Positions 19,038-29,445 of a DNA stretch of 64,000 nucleotides are shown in pieces. Under the pieces are notes generated by a model that saw only the letters and a program-made list of their open reading frames with translations, made no database searches and was not told the DNA's origin. This DNA comes from Bacteroidota bacterium (lineage in GTDB: Bacteria; Bacteroidota; Bacteroidia; Chitinophagales; Chitinophagaceae), in assembly GCA_016711825.1 (NCBI GenBank), contig JADJSG010000004.1, forward strand, positions 310,001 to 374,000, given 5' to 3'. The position numbers were made by a program, and so were the translations under genes. Position 1 is the first letter of the stretch; each line of letters begins with the position of its first letter.

Positions 19038-22000
19038 TTAATCATTCTTCTTCACTTTGCTTGTGTGCGTCAAATGGTTGTTTTCGTACACTTGTACAGT
19101 ATACACACCACTTGCGATTTCACCTAAGCTAAGCTGGATATTATTCATACCCACAGCTGATTTAGCTTGTACTTGTCTGATCACTCTACCACTCATGTCA
19201 AGTAACTTAACAGTCGTGTTTTGTGCTGCAGTTGCATACAAATCAATATTCAGGATATCAGTGGTTGGGTTTGGATAGATACTTACTGTACTACCATTCG
19301 CACCCCAGATCAAGTCTACGATTTGTGCATGTACACTCACCTTGTTGTCGATATCTACTTGTTGTAATCTGTAGTAGTTATGACCTAACGCAGGTTTGTT
19401 GTTCGTCGCTGTATAGCTTAAAGCAGTGTTGCTATTGCCATTTGGCGCCTTGCTTGCTACTTTCGCTATCGTGCTAAAGCTGATACCATCTGTACTGTGT
19501 TGTAAGTTGAAATAAGCATTGTTTTGTTCGCTGCTTGTTATCCAGCTCAACTTGTCTGAACTTTCCAGTTTAGTACCGCTGAAGCTGGTTACCGTTACAG
19601 GTAATGGTACATTGCCAGGGTTCACACTGTGTACTCTGAATTGACTAAAGCTTGGTGTGTTGAAACTCAACTCCCAATAAGTACCATTCCAGCTTACGGC
19701 AGGAGTGATCACAATAGGATTGTTACCTAAACCTCCATCATCATTTTTCGTGATACGGATATTGGCAATACCTGCTGCATCACCAGGACCTGTTGGTAAT
19801 GGTAAGTAAGGAGCTACTACGGCTGCATTGTAATCGTCAAAGTCACTTTGATTGATATACAATTTCACGTCCGCTGAACCATTTGTTGTTGGCGTGATTT
19901 GATACCAGCGTCTTACAAAAGGTTGACCATTGTGGAAGCCAGCTGTTGCATCTACGTTTACAGTACTTGTAGTTAATCCAAGTACATTACCACCAGCACC
20001 GTCATCTACCGTTGCGATCAAATCGCAGTTGGCAGCATAGTAATTGATATTGAAATCATCACCATGATCTTGTGCCTGATTGCTTGTTGTTGGAGCTAGC
20101 GTGCCACTTGCAGGGTTAACTGTTACAGTAACACTGCTTGTACCAGTACAACCTGCACCATCAGTACCAGTTACGGTATAGGTGTCAGTTGTTGTAGCTA
20201 CAAATGGGGTACAGTTGGTTAAACCACCTGTCCATACATAAGTTACAGCACCTGTAGCACATGGATTTACCGAAGTAAGATTACATGTAGTACTTGGTGT
20301 TGCTGTTGCGCTTACAACTGGAGCAGGGTTTACTGTTACTGTTACTGTTTGTGTAGCAGTACATCCGTATGCATTAGCTACTGTAGCAGTGTAAGTTGTA
20401 GTGGCTGCTGGTGTAGCTACTGGATTAGAAATCGCTGGGTTATTCAAGGTACCAGATGGTGTCCATGAAACTGTTGCTGCTTCTGGTGCAAATAACCAAC
20501 TCTCATTGGTAGCACCCCATGAAACTGAATTACGACCTGGGGCCGCTGTTCCGAATGTGCCAGTTGCATCTTCAACACCGCATGTTTGATTTGAACCGTC
20601 TGAAAGTACAGAAGTTGTATGCGTTTCGATATTGCCATTTTCATATAAAATGATTTGGCCTGTCAATGGTGAACCACCGCCACCAAATTGTGGTACGCCA
20701 GTGTATTGAATCACCATACGGTTTGGACTTGTTAAGTTATAGTACTCGATACTACCACCATTGCCTTGGTTTAAATCGTTCCAAGCCAATGCTACTACAT
20801 TGTTATCATCAAAGTTGCTTGGTAACAAGCCACCTTGGCAACATCCTGGGGTTGCAGCCGGATTGAAACTAATAAAGCCATTGGTAGAAATTACAAAGCT
20901 TGTATATGGTGTGCCATAGAATGTAAACGGAAATCCTATATTAACAGTGCCTGATACATTATCATCACCTGTTGGTCCAGGGTTTGTTGGTCCTGCTGGA
21001 GTTACTGGTGCAAATGGTATAGACGACACCAAATAATTGTTCGGATAGGATGGCAATACTATATCTAATTGACTGCTACTACCTTCACAAATCGTACTTG
21101 GCGTTGCAGTTGGAGCACCTACAACTGGTGTAGGGTTTACAACAACTTCTACAGTAGATACTGAAGTACAACCTGATGGATCTGAAGCAGTCACTGTATA
21201 AATTGTATTTGCTACAGGACTCACACTTACATTAGCTCCTGATAAGGCTCCTGGCATCCAATCGTAATTGGTTGCAACGCCAGTGGCTGTTAATGTAGCA
21301 CTTTCTCCATTACAAATTGTAGATGGTGAAGCACTTGCAGAAACAGTTACTGCAGGATTAATCGTTATTGAAATAGTAGCCACTGAAGTACAACCTGAAG
21401 GAGATGTTACTGTTACTGTATAGATACCTGTTGAAGGTGCTACAATACTTGGAGTAGTAGCACCACCTGGTTGCCATACATAAGTATAAGATACGCCTAC
21501 CGGTGTGTTAGCAGTATAGTTTAACATATTCTGTCTCAAATTACTCGCATTTGGACTAGGTTGGTGAAATTGAGTTAAAGTCATTCCACCAAACAATACT
21601 AAACCACTTCCCCATGCTTTTTCGGTAAGTACAGGAGCAATACCATCTATGATAGAAGTACCACCATTGGTAATATATGCATGTGCATAAGAACTACCAG
21701 TATATGCAGTACCTGTTGGTAAGGCTGGTCCTAAAACAATAGGATGTGCGCCATTGGCAGTTACATTAGCATCAAAGTTACCAGGGTAAACACAAGTGGT
21801 ACCACCAAAACCAAAGTTGATTGTTCCACCTTGATTAGGGGCAGCATTCAAGAATAAACGACCACCAGCTGCTACCCAGTTTTCAATAACAGGTAAGTTA
21901 GCTGTAAGGTAAGTATTCAATGCATTTGCATTTTGATCTGATCCTTCTAGAAACACAAATTGAGTACCAGGTACAAATACCGTTGCAGGATTCGCTCCAG

Positions 22001-24996
22001 CAAAATCAAGGGTTGTGTAAGCACCAAAGACTGTAGCCATTTCTGTATTGTTAGATGCTCCACCCCAAGGTTCTACATCTCTGATATAATAACGTGCTCC
22101 AGGAGCAGGGGGTACAGGTACACCACCACCAGTAGACACTGCTGTCAATGTAGGGGTTTACTCCACACAATAAACCAGCAGGTGATTGGGTAATCGTTGT
22201 TGTTAACGCAGGAACTACAGTTACAGTGATAGAAGTAGTACCAGTACATGAATTACCATCAGTACCAGTTACAGTATATGTATCTGTTACTAAAGGAGCA
22301 AAAGAAACACCATCAGTTACACCACCAGTCCATACATAAGATGTACCGCCATTACCTGTTAAAGTAGTAGAACCACCTAAACATACTGGATTAGTACTAG
22401 CTGTAGCAGTGATAGTAGGATTAGGATTTACAGTAATAGTAACTGAACTCGTTGTGGTACAACCAGCACCGTCAGCTGCTGTTACAGTATAGGTAGTTGT
22501 TGTGTTAATACCAGTTACTGTTGGATTTGAAATTGTTGTATTGTTTAAGAAAGTGCCTGGTGACCAAGTTAAAGTGGTACCACCATTACCTCCTACGATA
22601 GTTACTAAATAATCTTCTGTTTCACCAAAAGTGACGTTGGTACATGGAGGATTTAATAAAGTATTTGGATTTGTATTATAGGTACATCTAACTCTCATAC
22701 GCGTTGTACCATTTTTAGCTGTTATAGGTATATTAGCCGTTGCATTATAAGTAGCTGGGTTAGTACCTGCAAAGCCATTAAAAATAGCTTCAAGTGGACT
22801 AAATACACCATCTTGGTTATAATCGATCCAAGCCATTGCACCTTCGACATCTCCACCTGTAGTAACAGAAATTGGATAAGAAGCACCCGCATTGATGGTA
22901 GGGTTAGGTAAGTTATAAATTGAATAACCACCACCACCTGGAGCATCACATACTGAAGTACGATTGATACCTGCAAATGTTACATTTGTAATGATGTCTG
23001 GGAATGTGCAACTTGTTGTTGGTTGACAATAAGCCACAGGCACTACTGGTAAAGAAGCAGTTACTGATAAGGCTGCATTACCAATGCTACAAATATTAGC
23101 AGGTGTTGCAGAAATAGCAGAAATCACTGGAGGTTGGTTAACAGTAACAGTAACAGGTACACGAGGAGATGGGCAAGTAACACTGCCTGTCCAAGAAATA
23201 ATTACCTGACCATTACCTGAACGTACACCTTGTGTATTTACTAATATAGGACCTGATGAATAGCTGCTACCGCCGCCACCGCCGCCATAGCCACCGCCGC
23301 CGCCGCCATAATAGCCGCCGCCGCCGCCGCCGCCATAGATACAAGCGCCGTTACCACCTAAACCAAGACTACCATCTTGACCACATCCTTGACCCTGGTT
23401 GTTACCTTGTAAGCCACCGGCTATTTGAGAACCACCTAAACCAACAAACGAAATTTGTTGACCACATTGCCATCCAGTACCACCGGTTAGGCCTCCGCCC
23501 ATTCCACCCATCTCTTGGTTTGAGCCGCAGTTTAAACCTGCACCACCACCAGCACCAGCGACTACTAAACGATCTGTTAAAGCATAAGGCGCTACACGCA
23601 CATCACTTGCTCCACCACCACTACCTGAATTGGTTGAGTTACTACTTGCACCACCGCCATTATATCCACCTGCAGTAGGACCGCCAGGTAAACCTTGACC
23701 ACCTACATACACGTTTAAGATTTGACCGCCAGTTACAGCTAAGGTTGTTTGTATATTTCCACCCAAGCCACCCACACTATTACCATTGCCGCCACCTTGT
23801 GCGCCAAATGCATCGACTGTAATTGAAGTGATACCAGCAGGAACTGTAAAGGTTTGTAAACCACCTGTATAATTGAATGTTTGTGATCCACTAGGAATGT
23901 TTTCAAAGGTTTCTACATAATAAGTTGTTGTAACTGCAGGTGTAACCGGGAAATTTGCACCACTTAAACTTGTGCCAATCGCTACACCACCTGATGGTAC
24001 AGTATACCATGTTTGGGTTGCATTAACTATTGAAGTTGAATTTAATTGTGAAGTACCCCCTGGACATATCGTTGTAGGTGTAGCCGTTACAGGGTTTGGT
24101 GCCGCTGCTATTGGGGTTACTGAAATAGAAATACTTGTAGTACCAGTACAACCGTTAACTGCTGTTGCAGTCACAGTATAAACTGTAGAAGTTACAGGTG
24201 ACACAGTTTGTACCGCGCCAGCTAAAGCACCTGGGTTATACAAGTAAGAACCACCACCACCCATGTTCGCACCTACTGCTGTTAGCGTAGTGCTTGAACC
24301 TGAGCAAATTGGATTTGTAGAAGCCGTAACGGTTACAGTTGGAGGGGTATTTACAGTAAATGTACCTGCACTTGTACCTGAACCACCAAGGGTTGTTACA
24401 GAAATTGTACCTGTATTACCTGATGCAGGCACAGCAGTGATTTGTGTAGCATTGTTTACCACAAATGATTGTGCCGCTACACCACCAAAAGTAACTGCAG
24501 TAGCACCGGTAAAATTAGTACCTGTGATTACTACTGAAGTAGAATTGCCACAACCTGAAGCAGGGCTAAATGAGCTAATAGTAGGTGGAGGAGCGAGTAA
24601 TGTCATCGTTACATCACGGCACGTGTTTTGTGTTCCGCATAGGTTGTTTGTATTCCAATGAATGTAATACGTACCAGATACAGGCGCTGTAAATACTAAA
24701 GGTTGAACACCAAAAGCAACAACAGCTCCACCAGGTGACAAACTACGAACCGTACAAAAATCTGTACCAACTGTACTTGTCATTCTATAGGTATTTCCGG
24801 CCACTACTGTATTCCATGTACCATATTCTGATGCATATTGACAACCAATGGTGGCAGTACCACCAATAATTGCTGGAGCTGTTTGTGTACCATAAGCACT
24901 CACATTTTGGCATTGTGCTTGTACTTGTGTGCTTGTTGCTACCATTGAAAAGGCTAGCATAAACAGCACAAGTATTTTTAAGGATATTTGTTTCAT
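19038..24996 (-). CDS. Giant modular T9SS adhesin, split by a one-base frameshift
   Basis: Two overlapping frames (22051-24996 and 19038-22148) are one gene. The G4 run at 22153-22156 (plus) is one base too long; with G3 the protein reads LLCGVNPTLTAVSTGGG and totals about 1985 residues. Domains in order: signal peptide (1-28), an IPT/TIG Ig-like domain (~138-215), PKD-like Ig modules each with a Cys-x-Gly-x-S start and a GCT end, an ALK/LTK-like glycine-rich module (~372-603), a GEVED domain (~653-801), further PKD-like units, one copy of a ~220-residue unassigned domain (VFVPGTQFVFLEGSD ... WGSGLVLFGGMT), more Ig modules, a nidogen-like beta domain (STNGFISFNPAA), and a T9SS type A sorting domain ending HTSKVKKND. 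This looks like a cell-surface adhesin or matrix protein; its ligand is unknown. Confidence 0.85.
23264..23337 (-). repeat. GGC/GGT triplet microsatellite encoding polyglycine
   Basis: Read on the minus strand, this is a run of mostly GGC codons broken by TAT and TAC codons, encoding G7-YY-G6-Y-G6 in the glycine-rich module. The plus strand shows repeated CCG units, very GC-rich in an AT-rich gene. Triplet slippage here would change length without changing frame. Confidence 0.85.
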
Positions 24997-25017
24997 GTTA
25001 TTTTTTGATTTAGTGAA

Positions 25018-25341
25018 TTATTTGTTTGTTTTGTTTGAAATCAAATCCAAGTGATCTGCATATTTTTCACCATACACTACATACAATGAATTTTTTCTGA
25101 TGCAAGGAGATGCTTTCTCATCAGTGATGTTTTTTTGAATTTTAGCAATCACTTTAGGATCGTCTAATTTAAAATTTTCACCAAATTGTGTCGCCAATTG
25201 TTGTTGTAATTCAGGACAACTTTTAATGGTTTCCTTTTTGGCTTGTTCGCTATTTGCTTGTGAACCTAAGTTGCTTTTTTGGGCAAAAGCTACCGAAGTT
25301 ATCATGCAAAGCATCAATAAAGTTTGGAAGATTTTTTTCAT
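25018..25341 (-). CDS. Small secreted protein of unknown family, paralog of the next gene upstream
   Basis: The 107 residues begin with a signal peptide (MKKIFQTLLMLCMITSVAFAQ). The mature part, about 85 residues, is rich in Lys and Asn and contains CPELQQQLATQFG, DDPKVIAKIQKNITDEKASPCIRKNSLYVVYG (shown here only as landmarks DPKVIA, QKNI, IRK, YG). It aligns end to end with the protein at 25406-25738: the same Cys, LxxQL, FG, DPKVIAxxQKN and IRKxSLxVxYG positions recur. I recognise no named family. It lies 21 bases upstream of the giant adhesin on the same strand, so the three genes may be co-transcribed. Confidence 0.75.
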   Translation of the reverse strand: MKKIFQTLLMLCMITSVAFAQKSNLGSQANSEQAKKETIKSCPELQQQLATQFGENFKLDDPKVIAKIQKNITDEKASPCIRKNSLYVVYGEKYADHLDLISNKTNK

Positions 25342-25405
25342 ATTATTAAATTTTTTTGCCTACTCTTTGAAACGTTTTTCGGCGAACACGTGTTTTTAAA
25401 AAAAA

Positions 25406-25738
25406 TTATTTATTGGTTTGGATTCTGTTTACATGCTGGGTATATTCAGAACCATATGCTACAAACAAAGAATATTTTCTGATTGCTGGTGATGCATTTT
25501 TGTCATCAATATTTTTTTGCAACTGGGCGATAACTTTAGGGTCTGTTAACGAATAATCAGTTCCGAAAAGAGTCGTCAATTGTTTATCTAATTCTTTACA
25601 TTCTTTGGCTGCATTTTTTTGTGTAGCACTTACTTCAGTAGGACTGTTTGCAGTCGTTCTTGAGTTGGTTTTGTTTTGCGCGACTGCCACGATAGACAAT
25701 ACACTAAACGCAATGATGGATAAGATTGTTTTTTTCAT
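25406..25738 (-). CDS. Small secreted protein of unknown family (tandem paralog)
   Basis: I place the start at ATG 25738 because MKKTILSIIAFSVLSIVAVAQ is a good signal peptide; a frame-open extension to 25795 adds a poor hydrophobic leader. That gives 110 residues. The mature part shares with the neighbour at 25018-25341 a Cys followed by xELxxQLxTxFG, DPKVIAxLQKNI, and AIRKYSLFVAYG, about half identical over the last 65 residues. The second Cys of the neighbour (SPCIRK) is Ala here (SPAIRK). The gap between the two is 64 bases. Function unknown; duplication beside an adhesin suggests a surface or periplasmic accessory role, which is inference. Confidence 0.75.
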   Translation of the reverse strand: MKKTILSIIAFSVLSIVAVAQNKTNSRTTANSPTEVSATQKNAAKECKELDKQLTTLFGTDYSLTDPKVIAQLQKNIDDKNASPAIRKYSLFVAYGSEYTQHVNRIQTNK

Positions 25739-25795
25739 ACGATATAAAAATTTATTGTGAATCGTAAAAATAAGAAATACAATTTGCATTAACAA

Positions 25796-26292
25796 AAAGT
25801 TTTTTCATTATTTTGATTAAATGCCATAAATAAGTCATATAAAAATTTAAATATATATTTATAAATTAAATATATTAAACACGTATAAAAAAAAGAAATT
25901 TTTTACATAAAAATTAAAGCTATTTAAATAAAATTAAATGAAAACTAAAGAAAAAACTATATAAGTATATTGTGTTATTAGAATTGATTCGCTACAACAA
26001 ATGAAAGAAATTTAAATTTTTGCGCTTGTTCATGAACGTAAAAAAATGCAATAAACTCGATTCGAAAAAACTATTTCATTCAATTAATAAAAGTGAAAAT
26101 GAAGTAAATATATTGAAAAGTATTGCAGCCTATAAATGTGGAACAAATTAATGCATCAGCTTCTTTATAGTCAAATCGCAGTATTATCATACAGAATAAC
26201 AGAGCTCATAGACATTGCAGATTACCAATGTCTCATCGGTATTCATTGCCTGCGCCTTGCATCAATTGTCATGCTGTGTGAATAAGCATAGG
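25796..26292. other. AT-rich intergenic region
   Basis: About 500 bases with very AT-rich DNA in the first half, probably the promoter region of the minus-strand secreted-protein run. One small hairpin GACATTG/CAATGTC occurs at 26211-26232. A 39-codon ORF at 26032-26151 (plus) has no supporting signal. Nothing else is recognisable. Confidence 0.5.
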
Positions 26293-26460
26293 CTACTTAG
26301 CCAAATTCAATGCATAGAAGTATTCAATTATAGCAAATAATATAAAGAGGACTAACATATTCAAGACAAATGAATTGAGTGTCCATAATACCAATCTGCT
26401 ATAAGGATTAGACCATTTGATGATGTAACTAAAAATATATTTCATGATAACAATCGGCAT
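26293..26460 (-). CDS. Possible small single-span membrane protein downstream of lipA
   Basis: An ORF of 55 residues (ATG 26460) or 50 residues (ATG 26445, beginning MKYIFSYIIKWSNPYSR) ends at TAG 26293-26295. It has a basic N-terminal part and one long hydrophobic stretch (FVLNMLVLFILFAIIEYFY), a normal layout for a small inner-membrane protein with its N-terminus inside. It lies 53 bases after lipA on the same strand. The support is only the ORF, its amphipathic-then-hydrophobic pattern and its position; an AT-rich random ORF remains possible. Confidence 0.4.
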   Translation of the reverse strand: MPIVIMKYIFSYIIKWSNPYSRLVLWTLNSFVLNMLVLFILFAIIEYFYALNLAK

Positions 26461-26513
26461 TTACCCCTTTATTACCAAATACACATAAATAAAACATAGT
26501 TGTATGCATTGCA

Positions 26514-27410
26514 TTACACTGAAGTCTTTCCAGAAAACAGATGTTTTTCTGAATGATAAGAAGAACGAACCAATGGACCACTTTCTACATGGTCTAAACC
26601 AATCTGGTAGCCTATTTGCTGAAATTCAGCAAACTCATCTGGATGTACAAATCGTTCTACGGGGAGATGCTTAGCTGTTGGTTGTAAATATTGTCCGATG
26701 GTGACTACATCACAACCATTGTCATACAAATCCTGCAAGGTTTGCACCACTTCTTCTTTTTTTTCGCCCAATCCCAGCATAATACCGCTTTTAGTGCGCA
26801 TGCCCCCTTCTTTTAACAGTCGAATGACCTGCATACTTCTGTGATATTTTGCTTGAATACGAACTTTTCGGGTTAATCGTTCCGTAGTTTCAATATTGTG
26901 AGACACGACTTCGGGGGCAGCTTGTATAATACGTTGTATTTGTTCACGTTCGCCTTTAAAATCAGGTATGAGGGTTTCAAGTGTGGTGTTTGGGTTCAAA
27001 GCCTTTACTGCTTTGATTGTATTTTCCCATATAATGCTTCCTCCATCTTTCAATTCATCCCTATCTACACTTGTTAGTACAGCATGTTTAACTTTCATCA
27101 GAAAAATAGCTTCTGCTACTCGCTGTGGCTCATCCCAATCTACAGGATCGGGTTTACCTGTGGCTACCGCACAAAAACCACATGATCGTGTGCAGGTATT
27201 GCCCAAAATCATAAAGGTAGCTGTACCTGCTCCCCAGCATTCACCCATATTAGGGCAGTTGCCACTTTCACAAATAGTATGTAATTGATGTTCATTGACT
27301 AAACTTCGTACATGTCTATAATTCTCACCAATAGGCAATTTCACCCTCAACCAATCAGGTTTTTTTACCCTTATTTTTTCTTCAGTTACGATATTACCTG
27401 CACATGACAT
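26514..27410 (-). CDS. lipA: Lipoyl synthase LipA
   Basis: Radical SAM enzyme that inserts two sulfur atoms into octanoyl groups on E2 and GcvH proteins. The auxiliary cluster motif CESGNCPNMGEC and the radical SAM motif CTRSCGFC are both present, as are LTSVDRDEL, the conserved SHNIET and the C-terminal VRSSYHSEK, where RSSYH supplies the Ser ligand. I place the start at ATG 27410 (MSCAGNIVTEEKIRVKKP, 298 residues); the longer frame to 27464 would begin inside a terminator hairpin and add a hydrophobic leader unfit for a cytosolic enzyme. No lipB is adjacent. Confidence 0.93.
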   Translation of the reverse strand: MSCAGNIVTEEKIRVKKPDWLRVKLPIGENYRHVRSLVNEHQLHTICESGNCPNMGECWGAGTATFMILGNTCTRSCGFCAVATGKPDPVDWDEPQRVAEAIFLMKVKHAVLTSVDRDELKDGGSIIWENTIKAVKALNPNTTLETLIPDFKGEREQIQRIIQAAPEVVSHNIETTERLTRKVRIQAKYHRSMQVIRLLKEGGMRTKSGIMLGLGEKKEEVVQTLQDLYDNGCDVVTIGQYLQPTAKHLPVERFVHPDEFAEFQQIGYQIGLDHVESGPLVRSSYHSEKHLFSGKTSV

Positions 27411-27450
27411 ATTTGCAAATGTACACGAAGATGTGAATATAAAAAACAAA

Positions 27451-27479
27451 AAAAAGAGGCCCATAATGGACCTCTTTTT
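27451..27479. terminator. Terminator of the 27501-29351 gene
   Basis: The arms AAAAAGAGGCCCAT (27451-27464) and ATGGACCTCTTTTT (27466-27479) pair with one mismatch, giving an A-rich/U-rich flanked stem that could work in both directions. It lies 21 bases past the stop of the minus-strand T9SS gene and just upstream of lipA. Confidence 0.7.
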
Positions 27480-27500
27480 ATTTTGAAAAATGAGTGTTTA

Positions 27501-29351
27501 CTATTTAGCAACCACAAATTTCAATTGTGTTTTTCCTGATTCTGTTACAATATTTACAAAGTAAGTACCATTAGAAAGTTTATTGGTATTGTACGTATAA
27601 ACATCATTTTTTACATTTGATTTTGTACTCATCGCAATTGATTTGCCAGTGATATCAACGATTTCATAAGAAACTTTGGTTGATAATTTATTGAGGCTTA
27701 AAGAAACGTTTACTTTATCAGCTACTGGATTAGGATAAACTTTAGCTTCTCCGTCAAAACGAGCGATATCATTCAATCCTTCTGGATCTTTTGACATTAA
27801 TAGAGCCAATGAAGGAGAACCTCCATTTGCAAAACCACCACCATACATTGTACCTGCAGTTACATCATATAATGGATTACCTCTACTGATATCACCTACT
27901 AAGTTAGCAGAATAATCAGCATAGTAATCAGCACCGATCGCAAATGTTCTTGTATTACCTAATTCAATAGCCATCCAATATCTTGAATTCGCTTGTAATA
28001 TAACAGGCGAACCTGGTGTTTGTAAATTATTGAAATTCATTGTAATTGGTAAACCACCAATAGGTACTAAATCGTTTGCAGTCAATGGATAAGAAGCATT
28101 CGCTACTTCTTCAATTTCTGTGGCATAATCAATAGCACCATTTGTATTTAAGTCATCCCATTTGTATAATGTAATTAATACATCCTGTCCAGCAAATAAA
28201 GAATCGTCAATTACATCTCTCATGATCACAGCTTGTGCTTTTACAGCTTTGTATGAACCATTTCTGATATAGAAAACAGGTCCCCACTGATAGTTGTTGG
28301 TAGCTGCTACATTTACATAGTAATTGGCAACAGGTGCATTTTTAGAAAAATCGTATTCACATTTTGAATAAACTGAATCGGTAATAGCATAAGTATAAGT
28401 CCATTGATTATTTAATTGAGAAAGACCCGTTTCTGTAAATGGCAATGCCAATACGGTATTTTCCATTTTATACATTCCTTTAGGTGCATCATTCATATCA
28501 AAACCAGCCAAATTACCATTGATTGTATCTAATTTTAGATAAAGTAAAGAATCTAAAGTAGTGATTGGTGTATTGAAATAGTAGGTGATGAAATTAGAAT
28601 CGATTGGAGCATAAGTACCTCCAACGAAAGTGTTTTTGTAATCTAATCTACCTTGTAAATTGATGGTATCAAAATCTACCACACTAAAGTTGTAAAAACG
28701 ACCACCAGCAAACACTCTAAATGAGTCATCAACATTACCTAATTGGGCATTGCATTGACTAGCAGGGAAAGTTTTAGCAACTGGATGATTAGGACCATCA
28801 TTCATAAATCCAATATCAATTGGATTTGCGATTGAATCATATCTCCATGAAGTTAAAGACACTGTAACGGGTACATTGTTTAATAATTCTGATTTGATAG
28901 CATCACCTGCTTCAGTAGTAACCATAATAACAGGAATTGTTACAGAAGCACCATTGGCACCTGCACCCATACCGGCTACACCTAATAAGTTATTAACGAT
29001 GATAACACCTGTAGCGCCAGCTGTTTGTGCAGCAAGTGCTTTTGCACCAAACTCACATGTACCACGATAAATCAAGGCAAATTTTCCAGTAAAATAACCA
29101 GGCGTAAAGGCAGCACATCCCGTTGGATTGTTTTGATCAAAAGCTACAGGAATACCTTCCCATTTACCATTAATGTTTGTACCCCAAGGAGAAGCACCTG
29201 TATTATCAATTTCAGAGGTAATTTTATAACCCTGAATACCCGCTGGAGCATCCACTCTAAAGCTAGATCGGCGGCTTTGTGCAGTAAGTAAATTACTGAT
29301 TCCTATGAAAAATAGGAATAATGAGAGAAAAGAAAATGTAGTTTTTTTCAT
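27501..29351 (-). CDS. Secreted protein with PA domain and T9SS type A sorting domain
   Basis: The 616 residues start with a signal peptide (MKKTTFSFLSLFLFFIGISNLLTAQ). Residues ~60-165 look like a protease-associated (PA) domain: GKFALIYRGTCEFGAKAL, AGATGVIIVNN and SVTIPVIMVTTEAGD. PA domains usually serve as lids or binding modules on secreted peptidases, but I see no catalytic domain here. The ~350-residue middle is beta-rich and unassigned. The end (AKVYPNPVADKVNVSLSL ... LSNGTYFVNIVTESGKTQLKFVVAK) is a T9SS type A sorting domain. It diverges from the 29446 gene, so the two secreted proteins may share a control region. Confidence 0.82.
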   Translation of the reverse strand: MKKTTFSFLSLFLFFIGISNLLTAQSRRSSFRVDAPAGIQGYKITSEIDNTGASPWGTNINGKWEGIPVAFDQNNPTGCAAFTPGYFTGKFALIYRGTCEFGAKALAAQTAGATGVIIVNNLLGVAGMGAGANGASVTIPVIMVTTEAGDAIKSELLNNVPVTVSLTSWRYDSIANPIDIGFMNDGPNHPVAKTFPASQCNAQLGNVDDSFRVFAGGRFYNFSVVDFDTINLQGRLDYKNTFVGGTYAPIDSNFITYYFNTPITTLDSLLYLKLDTINGNLAGFDMNDAPKGMYKMENTVLALPFTETGLSQLNNQWTYTYAITDSVYSKCEYDFSKNAPVANYYVNVAATNNYQWGPVFYIRNGSYKAVKAQAVIMRDVIDDSLFAGQDVLITLYKWDDLNTNGAIDYATEIEEVANASYPLTANDLVPIGGLPITMNFNNLQTPGSPVILQANSRYWMAIELGNTRTFAIGADYYADYSANLVGDISRGNPLYDVTAGTMYGGGFANGGSPSLALLMSKDPEGLNDIARFDGEAKVYPNPVADKVNVSLSLNKLSTKVSYEIVDITGKSIAMSTKSNVKNDVYTYNTNKLSNGTYFVNIVTESGKTQLKFVVAK

Positions 29352-29415
29352 GTTTATAAATGTTTAATAAATTTTATTTTGTTCAAAAGTAACGCTAAAA
29401 TGATAAAAAAAAAAG

Positions 29416-29423
29416 TATTTTTG
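29416..29423 (+). promoter_or_regulatory. Candidate -7 box TATTTTTG before the 29446 gene
   Basis: TATTTTTG fits TAnnTTTG exactly and lies 22 bases before ATG 29446. No well-placed -33 box is visible; a TTTTG at 29377-29381 is too far away. Confidence 0.35.
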
Positions 29424-29445
29424 TTATGAACTTAAAATTATCTAT

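Noticed and set aside
23256..23678. Plus-strand ORF rich in His and Arg over the adhesin
   Set aside because: It is the complement of the glycine-rich coding region; the composition reflects GGC/GGT codons read backwards.
26032..26151. 39-residue Lys/Asn-rich ORF on the plus strand
   Set aside because: No start signal, no recognisable motif and composition expected from AT-rich DNA.
27411..27464. N-terminal extension of LipA with a hydrophobic leader
   Set aside because: It begins inside a terminator hairpin and would give a signal-like leader on a cytosolic enzyme; ATG 27410 is preferred.
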